Assembly: GCF_001907195.1 (NCBI RefSeq)
Contig: NZ_LVWA01000007.1
Coordinates: 96,493-160,492, forward strand
Direction: 5' to 3'
DNA from: Pontibacter flavimaris
Lineage (GTDB): Bacteria > Bacteroidota > Bacteroidia > Cytophagales > Hymenobacteraceae
Length of the DNA: 64,000 nt
A model generated the notes under the pieces. That model saw only the letters and a program-made list of their open reading frames with translations. It was not told where the DNA came from and did no database searches. Of the stretch, positions 17,862 to 25,628 are shown piece by piece (position 1 is the stretch's first letter; the number at the start of each line of letters is the position of its first letter). The position numbers were made by a program, and so were the translations under genes.

Positions 17862-17993
17862 ACGTCTAATTTTGTATACGATTTGTATAAATGTTTAGAT
17901 GAAGAGAAAGGGCGTGTCCACTGTCCCTGCCCCGAAACAAGTTCGGGATCCGAGACTTGTCTAAGGCGGGGAATCCGCTATTACTCATACCAA

Positions 17994-18318
17994 AGTATAA
18001 GTTCTATAGTCAAAGTATAAACACCCCTATTGACCTATGGTCGCAAGTTTCGAACTCTCGTTCTCACTTGTCCTCAAGGGGACAGTAGTAATAGCAGCAG
18101 CTATCGAACTGATACCCAGTCCTTGGGTTGAGCGCCTTGTGAGATTCCGGTGCCGAACGTGAGTGAGGCATTGCGACGTCAGGAGCAAAGGAAGGGAACA
18201 CAGCGCGATGCCAAAGGACGAGCCCTCTCGGGCTTGAGAGCACCACTACAGGAAGTGCAACAGTAGGTTTGTGGGAACTACAGGATCAGCGGAAGCTAGA
18301 AAATATAGCTTGTGTCAA
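17994..18318 (-). repeat. composite element, copy A (conserved box)
   Basis: This is a non-coding stretch of about 325 bases. Its reverse complement matches 31916-32254 and, in part, 51244-51472. Shared blocks include TAGTTCCCACAAACCTA, AGCCCGAGAGGGCTCGTCCT (a hairpin), GGCGCTCAACCCAAGGACTG, TGTCCCCTTGAGGACAAGTG and ACTTGCGACCATAGGTCAAT. Short variable parts separate them. It is flanked at 18336-18406 by a dense run of AAGTATA words, as are the other copies. No frame is conserved across copies. The upstream part 17862-17993 holds no gene. Confidence 0.8.
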
Positions 18319-18335
18319 ATTGCAGGGAGCGGCGG

Positions 18336-18406
18336 CTATGGGAAGTATAGCCGAAGTATAAAGTATAGCTCAAGTATAGGTAAAGTATAAACGCACAAGT
18401 ATAACC
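18336..18406. repeat. AAGTATA word array beside copy A
   Basis: Six or so AAGTATA words occur within about 70 bases, joined by short spacers such as GCC, GCTC and AACGCAC. The same kind of array precedes copies B and C. Confidence 0.7.
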
Positions 18407-18509
18407 AAGACTCCTACTGCACCGGCAAAACCGGATCAGCGGCAAAAACCTACTCCCGCCATTTGCGTTTAACCCAAAAGTTCGCATTATTGCAACCGTA
18501 ACAGAACAC

Positions 18510-18653
18510 ATGCATCAACCAGCAGCCATAGCGACCACACTATCCCGACCAACATCCCTTGGTATGGCGCTGCTGCACACTGCCTATTCTTATTGCCTGA
18601 GCGTGTATAGCTATTACAGCTATTATTATCGCTATTACAGCACCCGCAGCTAA
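18510..18653 (+). CDS. tyrosine-rich leader peptide upstream of phhA
   Basis: A 47-codon frame opens with ATG at 18510 (a second in-frame ATG at 18564 gives 29 residues) and ends at TAA 18651-18653. Ten Tyr codons (eight TAT, two TAC) fall within eighteen consecutive codons from 18585 to 18638, including the run YYSYYYRYY. A terminator-like hairpin follows at 18726 and the phenylalanine hydroxylase gene starts at 18793. By analogy with pheL, hisL and similar leaders, ribosome stalling on Tyr codons during Tyr shortage would alter the downstream RNA fold. I could not find a clean antiterminator partner by eye. No clear promoter or SD was found. Confidence 0.65.
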   Translation: MHQPAAIATTLSRPTSLGMALLHTAYSYCLSVYSYYSYYYRYYSTRS

Positions 18654-18725
18654 GGCAATCACCAACAACTAGCATTTTAGACTCGGGGAGTAACGCCACA
18701 AGGCCCTCCCACCGGTGAACCTGCC

Positions 18726-18757
18726 AAAGCAGCGGCTCAAGCCCCTGCTTTTTTCTT
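18726..18757 (+). terminator. terminator-like hairpin (candidate attenuator) before phhA
   Basis: The stem pairs AAAGCAG with CTGCTTT, has one C-C mismatch, then GGC with GCC around a TCAA loop. It is followed by a T-rich tract (TTTTTTCTTTTT). It lies after the Tyr-rich frame and 36 bases before phhA, so it can stop transcription before the gene. Confidence 0.7.
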
Positions 18758-18792
18758 TTTGTACCCAATTCAAAGCATCAAACCATAAAAAC

Positions 18793-19536
18793 ATGAACCT
18801 GACACAAAACTACAGCACCTACACCGAAGAGAACCATACCGTTTGGGCCATACTTTTCCAGCGCCAGATCGAGAACCTGCCCGGCAAAGCCATTCCTGAG
18901 TTTTTTGAGGGACTCAAGCTGGTGAACTTCCAGCCGGAACGCATCCCCAACTTTGCGGAGGTGAACGAGCGCCTGAAGCCCCTGACCGGCTTTGAGGTGG
19001 TGGCCGCCCCCGGTATTGTGGACGACGCGCTGTTCTTCGGCCTGATCGCGGAGAAGAAATTCCCGGCCACGGTGTGGATCAGAAGGATGGATCAGCTCGA
19101 GTACCTGGAGGAGCCGGACATGTTCCATGATGTGTTTGGCCACGTGCCGCTGCTCACTATTCCGGTGTACTGCGAGTTTCTGGCCAGGTTATCGGCCCTG
19201 GCGCTGCAGCACGTAGACCGCCCCGACATCGTGGACCGACTGACGCGCATCTACTGGTACACCATCGAGTTCGGCCTGTTCCGGAAGCCCGGCGCGGAGG
19301 CACGCATTTACGGCGCCGGCATCCTTTCGTCGGTGGGCGAGAGCCGGCTGTCGGTATCGGAGCAAAGTATAAAGCATGAATTCGACGTGCAGCACATCCT
19401 CGACACAGCCTATATCAAGGAGACATTCCAGAGCCAGTACTTCTGCATCGAGAGTTTTGAGCAGCTGCTGGAAAGCCTGCCGCAGTTGGAGAAGGCTATC
19501 CTGAAGTTGCGCGAGGAGCCTGTGGAGGTAGCCTAA
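18793..19536 (+). CDS. phhA: phenylalanine 4-monooxygenase
   Basis: This enzyme hydroxylates L-phenylalanine to L-tyrosine using tetrahydropterin, oxygen and iron. The iron site is complete: both His in FHDVFGHVPLL and the Glu in YWYTIEFGLFR. The 247 residues match bacterial single-domain enzymes without the ACT regulatory domain. I chose ATG 18793, because the upstream in-frame extension (18715) runs through the terminator hairpin. A Tyr-rich leader frame and hairpin precede it. That would make sense if the enzyme serves tyrosine synthesis here rather than phenylalanine breakdown. This is an inference. Confidence 0.94.
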   Translation: MNLTQNYSTYTEENHTVWAILFQRQIENLPGKAIPEFFEGLKLVNFQPERIPNFAEVNERLKPLTGFEVVAAPGIVDDALFFGLIAEKKFPATVWIRRMDQLEYLEEPDMFHDVFGHVPLLTIPVYCEFLARLSALALQHVDRPDIVDRLTRIYWYTIEFGLFRKPGAEARIYGAGILSSVGESRLSVSEQSIKHEFDVQHILDTAYIKETFQSQYFCIESFEQLLESLPQLEKAILKLREEPVEVA

Positions 19537-19727
19537 AGTATGGGATTGAGGCATTTAGGGGTCGTCTAGCCCTTCGTGTTAAATCCGAAAATGGCCACCG
19601 CTCTGCAAGAAACCAGATCTCTCCTTGCATCTGAGATGACAAAAAAAGACTTTAATCCGCTGAGCTGACTGCATCAGGATTAGGTTTACCCTTAACAAAA
19701 AAGAGTTTTAGTTTAAAGATTGACGAG

Positions 19728-19756
19728 AAAAGGCCCGGGTGCTGCCCGGGCCTTTT
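19728..19756. terminator. bidirectional terminator between convergent genes
   Basis: A perfect twelve-pair stem (AAAAGGCCCGGG/CCCGGGCCTTTT, loop TGCTG) lies between phhA and the convergent minus-strand gene. Between phhA and here, 19588-19640 holds a degenerate AGATCTCTCC...GATGACA repeat fragment related to 51473-51542. Confidence 0.9.
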
Positions 19757-19781
19757 GTGTGTGTGCAAAGTATACATGCGT

Positions 19782-20489
19782 TTAATGCGTCAGCTCCGGG
19801 CTTATCTGGAAACCGAGCTTGCGCGGCTTGGTCAGGTGCATGTTCTCCAGCTTTTGCTTCAGGGTAATGCGCTCGATGTCGCTCACGTCCTGGCCCATCA
19901 AGTCGTTGTTCACGGCGGCGATCATGGCGCTCTCCACGATAATACGCAGCACCCTGTCGCTGAGCTTGTTCTCGGCAATATTGCTGATCTTCTCCAGCGG
20001 CAGGTCCAGCTGCTTCACACCCTCAATGCAGTAATGGTTCTCGATGTTGATGAGCATGCGGCCGATCAGGTAGCCGGGGTCGTCGAGGCGGTTATACTTT
20101 ATCGTGTCCGCCATAAAGTTATAGGCCATGATGTGCCCGAAGAACCGCCTCCTGAAGTCCTCGTCCACGTAGTCGTTGCGCATGATCTCGTAATCGTCGG
20201 GGAAGGTGATGATGTTGGTGTGCATCACAAAGACCAGCAGGTCGCCGGAGAACTTTATCTGGAACTCATGTTCGCCAATGTTACGGTACTCTATCACCAC
20301 ATCCGCATCCTGGCGCGTTACCCGCTCGGTCAGCTCCGCCACCAGATCCTGTGAGATCTCCTTCAGGCGCTCAAAGGCCTGCTTGGTGTTGCGGTAAATC
20401 TCCTGCTTTGTCTTGGACTTGTGGTGAAGCCCGCTGATGATATCGTCTAATCTAGTGGTCTCCAGCTTTTTCTCTTCTTTTTCTTCCAT
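19782..20489 (-). CDS. conserved hypothetical protein
   Basis: This is a soluble, charged protein without signal peptide. I chose ATG 20489 (235 residues) because it gives an N-terminus MEEKEEKKLETTRLDDII with a well-formed start. An in-frame Met at 20543 would add 18 residues. A helical N-terminal half (QEIYRNTKQAFERLKEISQDL) precedes a strand-rich middle (VVIEYRNIGEHEFQIKFSGDLLVFVMHTN). The conserved look and lack of frame damage suggest a real gene kept in Bacteroidota, but I cannot assign a function. Confidence 0.75.
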   Translation of the reverse strand: MEEKEEKKLETTRLDDIISGLHHKSKTKQEIYRNTKQAFERLKEISQDLVAELTERVTRQDADVVIEYRNIGEHEFQIKFSGDLLVFVMHTNIITFPDDYEIMRNDYVDEDFRRRFFGHIMAYNFMADTIKYNRLDDPGYLIGRMLINIENHYCIEGVKQLDLPLEKISNIAENKLSDRVLRIIVESAMIAAVNNDLMGQDVSDIERITLKQKLENMHLTKPRKLGFQISPELTH

Positions 20490-20612
20490 AGTTTGAATGC
20501 CTTTGGGTGTGTCAGATCTAGTTTTTACCCCACTTTCAGCCACTTTGTTTAATTTCCGCGGATTTGCGGAAGTATAAACGAAACGGTGAACAGCGTTGCC
20601 AGGCGAATTTTG

Positions 20613-21752
20613 TCAGCAACTTGGACCACTATCGCCCTCAGCCCCACCACTATTATACGTGGGCGGCGGGCTTAGCTCCAGCTCCTGCTGCCCCTGCAGC
20701 CGGAAGGCCACCTGCCGCAGCCCCGGCTTGCCATGGGGCTGTTGCAGCAACAACTGCTGCGCCTGCGGCAGCCCGAAAACCTCCGGTAGGGTATGCACCG
20801 CGCCGGCAGGCACGTGCCGGGTGTGCAGCTGCCGCAGCAGGCTTTCCCGCTCCTGCTGCGCTATAAGCTGGCGCAGCCGCCCGTTTACCTCCTGCCGGTG
20901 CTGCACACGCGCATAGTTGGTTTTATACTTCGGATCATCAGCCATACTTTCGGCGCCAAGTATAGCGCACAGCCTCCTGAACTGCCGGTCGTCGCCGATG
21001 GCCAGCACGAGTTGTTTGCCGCATTTACAAGTATAAACCGAGCCGTAAGGTACGATGTTGGGATGCTCGGAGCCCATGCGCTGCGGCTCCTGCCCCGCCA
21101 CCAGGTAGTTGGTGGCCTGGTTGGCCAGCGCTGAGACCGCCGCCTGCAGCAGCGACACCTCCACCAACTGCCCCAGTCCGGTGCGCTCCCGCTGCAGCAG
21201 CGCCACCAGCAGCCCCTCCTTCAGCTGGTGCGCCGTCAGGATATCCATCAAAGCGACGGGCATCTTGACAGGCTGTCCATCCGGTTCACCATTCAGGTGC
21301 ATAAAGCCGCTCTCGGCCTGCACCACCGCATCGTAGCCCGCGCGGGCATCCTTGGGACCGTAGCCGGTGATGTGGCCGTACACCAGGCGCGGATTTATAC
21401 TTTGCAGCGTCCTGTAATCTACCTGCAGCTTCTCCGCGTCGCCGGGTTTGTAGCTGGCAATGACCACGTCGGCCTGCCTTACTAAGGTATACAGTCGCTG
21501 CAGCTGCTCCGGCTCCGTTAAATTCAGGGCCAGGGAGGTTTTGCCCCAGTTGGCGGCGCAGAAGTAAGCAGGGGTGTCGGTTTGGGCAGGTTCAGACTTC
21601 AGCTTCCAGCTGCGGGTCACGTCGCCGTGGGTGGCGGCGTTCTCCACCTTGAGCACGCGCGCGCCCAGCTCGGCAAAAAACTGCCCCACGCTTGGCCCGG
21701 CCAGCACGCTGGCCAGCTCCAGCACCAGTAGGTCTTTAAAGATCGGTTGCAT
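20613..21752 (-). CDS. CaiB/BaiF-type (class III) CoA-transferase
   Basis: This enzyme moves a CoA group between carboxylic acids. The family shows LLVLELASVLAGPSVGQFFAELGARVLKVE at the N-terminus, the GKTSLALNL segment, and GYGPKDARAGYDAVVQAESGFMHLNG, in which the Asp of the GYD motif is the expected catalytic residue. The 379 residues from ATG 21752 fit the shorter members. The in-frame Met at 21782 lies in the hairpin downstream of yebC and is less likely. The C-terminal tail is Gln- and Pro-rich. The acid substrate is not predictable. Confidence 0.9.
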   Translation of the reverse strand: MQPIFKDLLVLELASVLAGPSVGQFFAELGARVLKVENAATHGDVTRSWKLKSEPAQTDTPAYFCAANWGKTSLALNLTEPEQLQRLYTLVRQADVVIASYKPGDAEKLQVDYRTLQSINPRLVYGHITGYGPKDARAGYDAVVQAESGFMHLNGEPDGQPVKMPVALMDILTAHQLKEGLLVALLQRERTGLGQLVEVSLLQAAVSALANQATNYLVAGQEPQRMGSEHPNIVPYGSVYTCKCGKQLVLAIGDDRQFRRLCAILGAESMADDPKYKTNYARVQHRQEVNGRLRQLIAQQERESLLRQLHTRHVPAGAVHTLPEVFGLPQAQQLLLQQPHGKPGLRQVAFRLQGQQELELSPPPTYNSGGAEGDSGPSC

Positions 21753-21777
21753 TGATTTATACGTTGCGGAATCTCCA

Positions 21778-21810
21778 AACAAAAGGCCGCAACCCCTTGG
21801 CTGCGGCCCT
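21778..21810 (-). terminator. terminator after yebC
   Basis: A seven-pair stem GGCCGCA/TGCGGCC, read on the minus strand, is followed by TTTT. It lies between the yebC stop (21828) and the CoA-transferase start. Confidence 0.75.
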
Positions 21811-21827
21811 GTTTATACTTTGTTGCG

Positions 21828-22583
21828 CTACTCCAGTTCTGCCAGCACTTCCTCGCTCAGCTCCAGGTTGTGGTATACTTTCTGCACATCGTCGTCGTCC
21901 TCCAGCGCGTCGATCAGCCGCAGCACCTTGCGCACCGCTACCGGGTCCTCCACTTTCACGGTGGTCTGCGGCAGGCGCTGCAACTCGGCGCTCTCCAGGT
22001 CCAGGCCAAGCTCCTCCACCTTGCGCTGCATGGCCCCGAAATCCTCCATGGCGCTGTAAATGGTCACGTAGCCCTCCTCAAACTCCACTTCCTCGGCGCC
22101 CCCGTCGGCCAGTTCCAGCAACAGCTCGTCCTCGTTTATACTTTGCTCCGGGGCTAACCTGGCCACAAACACGCCCTTGCGGTCGAAGAGGTAGTCCACC
22201 GAGCCGCTGGTGCCCAGGCTGCCGCCGCTTTTGTTGAACATGGTGCGCAGGTTCTGCACGGTGCGGTTAATGTTATCGGTGAGGCACTCCACCAGCACCG
22301 CCACGCCGCCGGGCCCATAGCCCTCGTAGCTTACCTCGCTGTAATCGCCGGCATCGCTCCCCTCCCCTTTCTTCACAGCGCGCTCAATGTTATCCTTGGG
22401 CATGTTGGCAGCCTTGCTCGTCTGGATGGCCAGGCGCAGGCGCGCGTTGCCGTCCGGGTCGGGGCCGCCCTCTTTCACGGCCACCGTGATCTCCTTTATC
22501 AGCTTGGTGAAAATCTTCGAGCGTTTGGCGTCCAGCGCCCCTTTCTTCCGCTTTATCTGCGACCACTTGTTATGTCCTGCCAT
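21828..22583 (-). CDS. yebC: YebC/PmpR family protein
   Basis: This is a conserved cytoplasmic protein of the YebC/TACO1 family, reported as DNA-binding regulator or translation factor that helps ribosomes at polyproline stretches. The N-terminus MAGHNKWSQIKRKKGALDAKRSKIFTKLIKEI is diagnostic. The 251 residues match the usual length. Single-gene unit: terminators lie on both sides. Confidence 0.95.
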   Translation of the reverse strand: MAGHNKWSQIKRKKGALDAKRSKIFTKLIKEITVAVKEGGPDPDGNARLRLAIQTSKAANMPKDNIERAVKKGEGSDAGDYSEVSYEGYGPGGVAVLVECLTDNINRTVQNLRTMFNKSGGSLGTSGSVDYLFDRKGVFVARLAPEQSINEDELLLELADGGAEEVEFEEGYVTIYSAMEDFGAMQRKVEELGLDLESAELQRLPQTTVKVEDPVAVRKVLRLIDALEDDDDVQKVYHNLELSEEVLAELE

Positions 22584-22667
22584 AAGCTATATTCTAATCT
22601 TAGTTTACAATACACCCCAAACGTACTCCCCCACTAAGCAAAATAAGCAAATTTTAACCGGAAAGGC

Positions 22668-22703
22668 ATAAAAAAGAGCGGCCCTGCTTTCGCGGGGCCG
22701 CTC
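22668..22703 (-). terminator. strong terminator after a 28-residue small frame
   Basis: A perfect nine-pair stem GAGCGGCCC/GGGCCGCTC is followed on the minus strand by six T. It fits as the terminator for the small frame at 22741-22827. Confidence 0.85.
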
Positions 22704-22740
22704 CTGTACGTGTGTATGGTAACATCTAAGGATGCCGCTG

Positions 22741-22827
22741 CTACACCAGCAGCATAAAGATGGCATTTACAATATTAAGGCCTACCAGTAGGAATAAGTT
22801 AGGAGACTCTTGTATAACTTTTTTCAT
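22741..22827 (-). CDS. possible 28-residue hydrophobic peptide
   Basis: ATG at 22827 opens MKKVIQESPNLFLLVG and continues LNIVNAIFMLLV to a TAG at 22741-22743. It has a short basic start and a single hydrophobic segment, so it would be a small membrane peptide. It lies alone in a gene-free AT-rich region of 650 bases and is followed by a strong terminator 38 bases further on, which suggests that a transcript ends there. The rest of the gap (22828-23233) holds no gene. I cannot name it, and chance is possible at this length. Confidence 0.45.
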   Translation of the reverse strand: MKKVIQESPNLFLLVGLNIVNAIFMLLV

Positions 22828-23233
22828 GACTTTGTTGGAGTTAATATATATTTTTTATGATGTTATGATTTACGTTGTTTTGAAGTTGTTTACGCCTTCT
22901 CTGCGCCAATGTTTCAGTAAATTATAATTTTACTTACAAAGATTAACATATATAGATATTATAATATGCTTTCTACGCCTCTCAACAAACATTCAGGAAA
23001 ATTCGGTTTCCCTTTAAATTGGACTAATCCAATTTAACCGCATCATTCACCTCTCCCAGCTGTCCTATTTTTTACAAACATAATACATCCTTTTGAATAC
23101 TCACAACATTATCCTAAAAAATATTTGAAAAAATGCATATATTTTTAGTCAGCATATTTCTAGTATCTTTACTCGGAAAAGCGGCTGATGGAAAAAGATG
23201 GCCGCCATGTACTAAACCAAAACATTAAACACA

Positions 23234-24679
23234 TTGGACTTCCATTCTTTTAACCTACACGAGGATGTGCTGACGGGCATCAACTCCATGGGCTACAACA
23301 ACCCCACCCCCGTACAGCAGCAGGCTATCCCGCTGATCCTCGAGCAGAAAGACCTGATTGCCTGCGCCCAGACCGGCACAGGAAAAACGGCAGCCTACCT
23401 GCTGCCGCTCATCGACCGCATTTCGAACGAGGGCTACGAGCACACCAGCACGCTTATTCTGGTACCAACCCGCGAGCTGGCCAAGCAGATAGACGAGCAG
23501 GTAGAAGGCTTCGGCTATTTCGCCTCCGTTAGCTCCATTGCCATTTACGGCGGCAACAAAGGCGATGACTGGGAGCAGCAGAAACGCGCCCTCACCACCG
23601 GCGCCGACATCATCATCGCCACGCCGGGCCGCCTGCTCTCGCACATGGCCATGGGCTACGTAAGGCTGGACCAACTCAACCACCTGGTGCTCGACGAAGC
23701 CGACAAGATGCTGGACATGGGCTTCATGGACGATCTGATCAAGATCATCAGCCAGCTGCCCAAGCAACGCCAGACGCTTCTGTTCTCGGCTACTATGCCT
23801 AAGAAAATTCGTGACCTGGCCCAGCAGATCCTGCAGCAGCCCGCCGAGGTAAACCTGGCCATCTCCAAGCCAGCCGAAGGCATTGATCAGCGCCTCTACC
23901 TGACATACGACAACCAGAAACTGCCTTTGCTGGAGCACCTGCTGCGCGAGCTGGAGGTGCAAAGTATGATCATCTTCACGTCCCGCAAATCCAACGTGAC
24001 CCCGATCGTGCGCTCGCTTAAGAAGATGGACTTCACGGTAGAGGGCATCTCCTCGGACATGACGCAGGATGAGCGCGAGAAGGCACTGCAGGGCTTCAAG
24101 AACAAGCAATACCAGATCGTGGTAGCCACCGACATCCTCTCCCGGGGCATCGACATCGACAGCCTGAGCCACGTGGTGAACTTCGACATGCCGCAGGACG
24201 CCGAGGACTACGTGCACCGCGTGGGCCGCACGGCGCGTGCCGCCTCCACGGGCATGGCCATCACGTTTGTGAACGAGAAGGACATGTACCGGGTACAGAA
24301 GGTGGAGCGACTGATCGAGCGGGAGCTGCCGAAGCTGCCGCTGCCGGAGAACTTCGGACCTGGCCCTGCCTTTGACCCTACCCGCAGAGACGGCGGCAAC
24401 CCACGGCACCGTGGCGGCAACAAGCCCGGCGCAGGAAACAAGGCAGACAGCCACCGCAGCAAGCACCACAGAGGCCCCAAACCCGGAGCACCACGCCCTG
24501 AGGGCGCGCAGCCGAAGGGAGAGGGCAACGACAGGCCGGTAAAACTAGCCGGGCAGGCGGGCGGCGAAGGCCAGGGCAAAAGCAGGAACCGCAACAGGAA
24601 CAGAAACCGTAACAGGAACAAAGGCGATAATCAGGGTGGCAGCCCGGCAAGCAGTGCCACCACCACGCCACAAGTATAA
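23234..24679 (+). CDS. DEAD-box RNA helicase
   Basis: This is an ATP-dependent RNA helicase of the RhlE/CshA kind that remodels structured RNA. Motifs in order: Q motif GYNNPTPVQQQAIP, motif I AQTGTGKT, motif II VLDEADKML, motif III FSATMP, and motif VI HRVGRTARA. The C-terminal 110 residues are a Gly/Arg/Asn/Lys-rich tail with repeated RN units (RNRNRNRNRNK) likely to bind RNA. No ATG lies in range, so TTG at 23234 is the probable start. The long AT-rich 5' region (over 300 bases without a gene) could hold a regulated leader, as in many cold-inducible helicases. This is speculative. Confidence 0.93.
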   Translation: MDFHSFNLHEDVLTGINSMGYNNPTPVQQQAIPLILEQKDLIACAQTGTGKTAAYLLPLIDRISNEGYEHTSTLILVPTRELAKQIDEQVEGFGYFASVSSIAIYGGNKGDDWEQQKRALTTGADIIIATPGRLLSHMAMGYVRLDQLNHLVLDEADKMLDMGFMDDLIKIISQLPKQRQTLLFSATMPKKIRDLAQQILQQPAEVNLAISKPAEGIDQRLYLTYDNQKLPLLEHLLRELEVQSMIIFTSRKSNVTPIVRSLKKMDFTVEGISSDMTQDEREKALQGFKNKQYQIVVATDILSRGIDIDSLSHVVNFDMPQDAEDYVHRVGRTARAASTGMAITFVNEKDMYRVQKVERLIERELPKLPLPENFGPGPAFDPTRRDGGNPRHRGGNKPGAGNKADSHRSKHHRGPKPGAPRPEGAQPKGEGNDRPVKLAGQAGGEGQGKSRNRNRNRNRNRNKGDNQGGSPASSATTTPQV

Positions 24680-24693
24680 ACCCAACAAGTATC

Positions 24694-25308
24694 ATGCGCG
24701 CTTTACTGCTGATAGACATACAGAACGATTTCCTGCCGGGCGGCGCTCTGGCCGTGCCGGAAGGGGATGCCATCATCCCGATCGTGAACCGGCTGCAGAG
24801 CCAGTTTGAGCTTGTAGTGGCTACCCAGGACTGGCACCCGCCGCAGCACAAGAGCTTTGCCTCCCAGCACGAAGACAAGAACGTGTTTGAGGTGACGGAC
24901 CTGAACGGGCTGGAGCAGGTGCTGTGGCCTGACCACTGTGTGCAGGGCACGTTTGGCGCTGAGTTCTCGGCGGAGCTGGAGCAAAACCGCATCGAGGCGA
25001 TCTTCCGTAAGGGCACCGACCCGGAGGTGGACAGCTACAGCGGCTTTTTTGACAATGGCCGCCGGAAAGACACCGGACTTGCCGGCAGCCTGCGGGCCAA
25101 GGGGGTAACGGAAGTATACTTGGCCGGCCTCGCCGCTGACTTCTGTGTGTACTTCTCAGCCAGGGATGCGCAGGCCGAGGGCTTTAAAGTATACTACCTG
25201 GAGGATGCCGTCAGGGCCATCAGCGCGGAAGGCCTCGGGAAAGCCAAAGCAGACCTGGTGGAACGGGGCGTACAGCTTATACCCAGCCACACCTTGCTAC
25301 TGCAATAA
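24694..25308 (+). CDS. pncA: nicotinamidase
   Basis: This enzyme hydrolyses nicotinamide to nicotinate in the NAD salvage pathway. The catalytic triad is visible: Asp in LLIDIQNDFLPGG, Lys in FRKGTDPEVDSYS, Cys in GLAADFCVYFSARDA. The metal site is in TQDWHPPQHKSF. At 204 residues the length fits. It starts 14 bases after the helicase stop, so the two may share a transcript. Confidence 0.93.
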   Translation: MRALLLIDIQNDFLPGGALAVPEGDAIIPIVNRLQSQFELVVATQDWHPPQHKSFASQHEDKNVFEVTDLNGLEQVLWPDHCVQGTFGAEFSAELEQNRIEAIFRKGTDPEVDSYSGFFDNGRRKDTGLAGSLRAKGVTEVYLAGLAADFCVYFSARDAQAEGFKVYYLEDAVRAISAEGLGKAKADLVERGVQLIPSHTLLLQ

Positions 25309-25326
25309 AGTATAAATCCGACAGAG

Positions 25327-25354
25327 AGCCACCCTTTACCGGGTGGCTTTTTTT
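25327..25354 (+). terminator. terminator after pncA
   Basis: Stem AGCCACCC/GGGTGGCT with loop TTTACC is followed by a run of T. The rest of the 320-base gap to 25628 is AT-rich and shows AAGTATA words but no gene. Confidence 0.88.
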
Positions 25355-25628
25355 ATGATCCCATACCATAGGAGCAGTTACAGGCAAATAATCTACCCGT
25401 CAATTCCTGTACTCACAACTGTTGCTATATGGTTTATCCAATAAATATTTTATACTATATATACTCTATATTAAAATTCTGCGTTATCTTTCCAAACACA
25501 AAAACTTTTTGGGCAGGGATAGGCTGGACGGCCTTGGGAATTTAGGGGAAAGTGAGAGCCTGGAAGTATAAGTATAGGCTCGCTTATACTTGGTGCATTA
25601 CCGTACGCTCACACTAACCTAAGTATAC

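Noticed and set aside
18585..18650. Tyr run as mere simple-sequence repeat
   Set aside because: It is partly repetitive (GCTATTAC), but its position before a terminator and a tyrosine-making enzyme makes a leader the better reading. The doubt is kept in the finding.
18715..18792. Upstream in-frame start of phhA
   Set aside because: It would place the terminator hairpin inside the coding region. ATG 18793 fits the family length.
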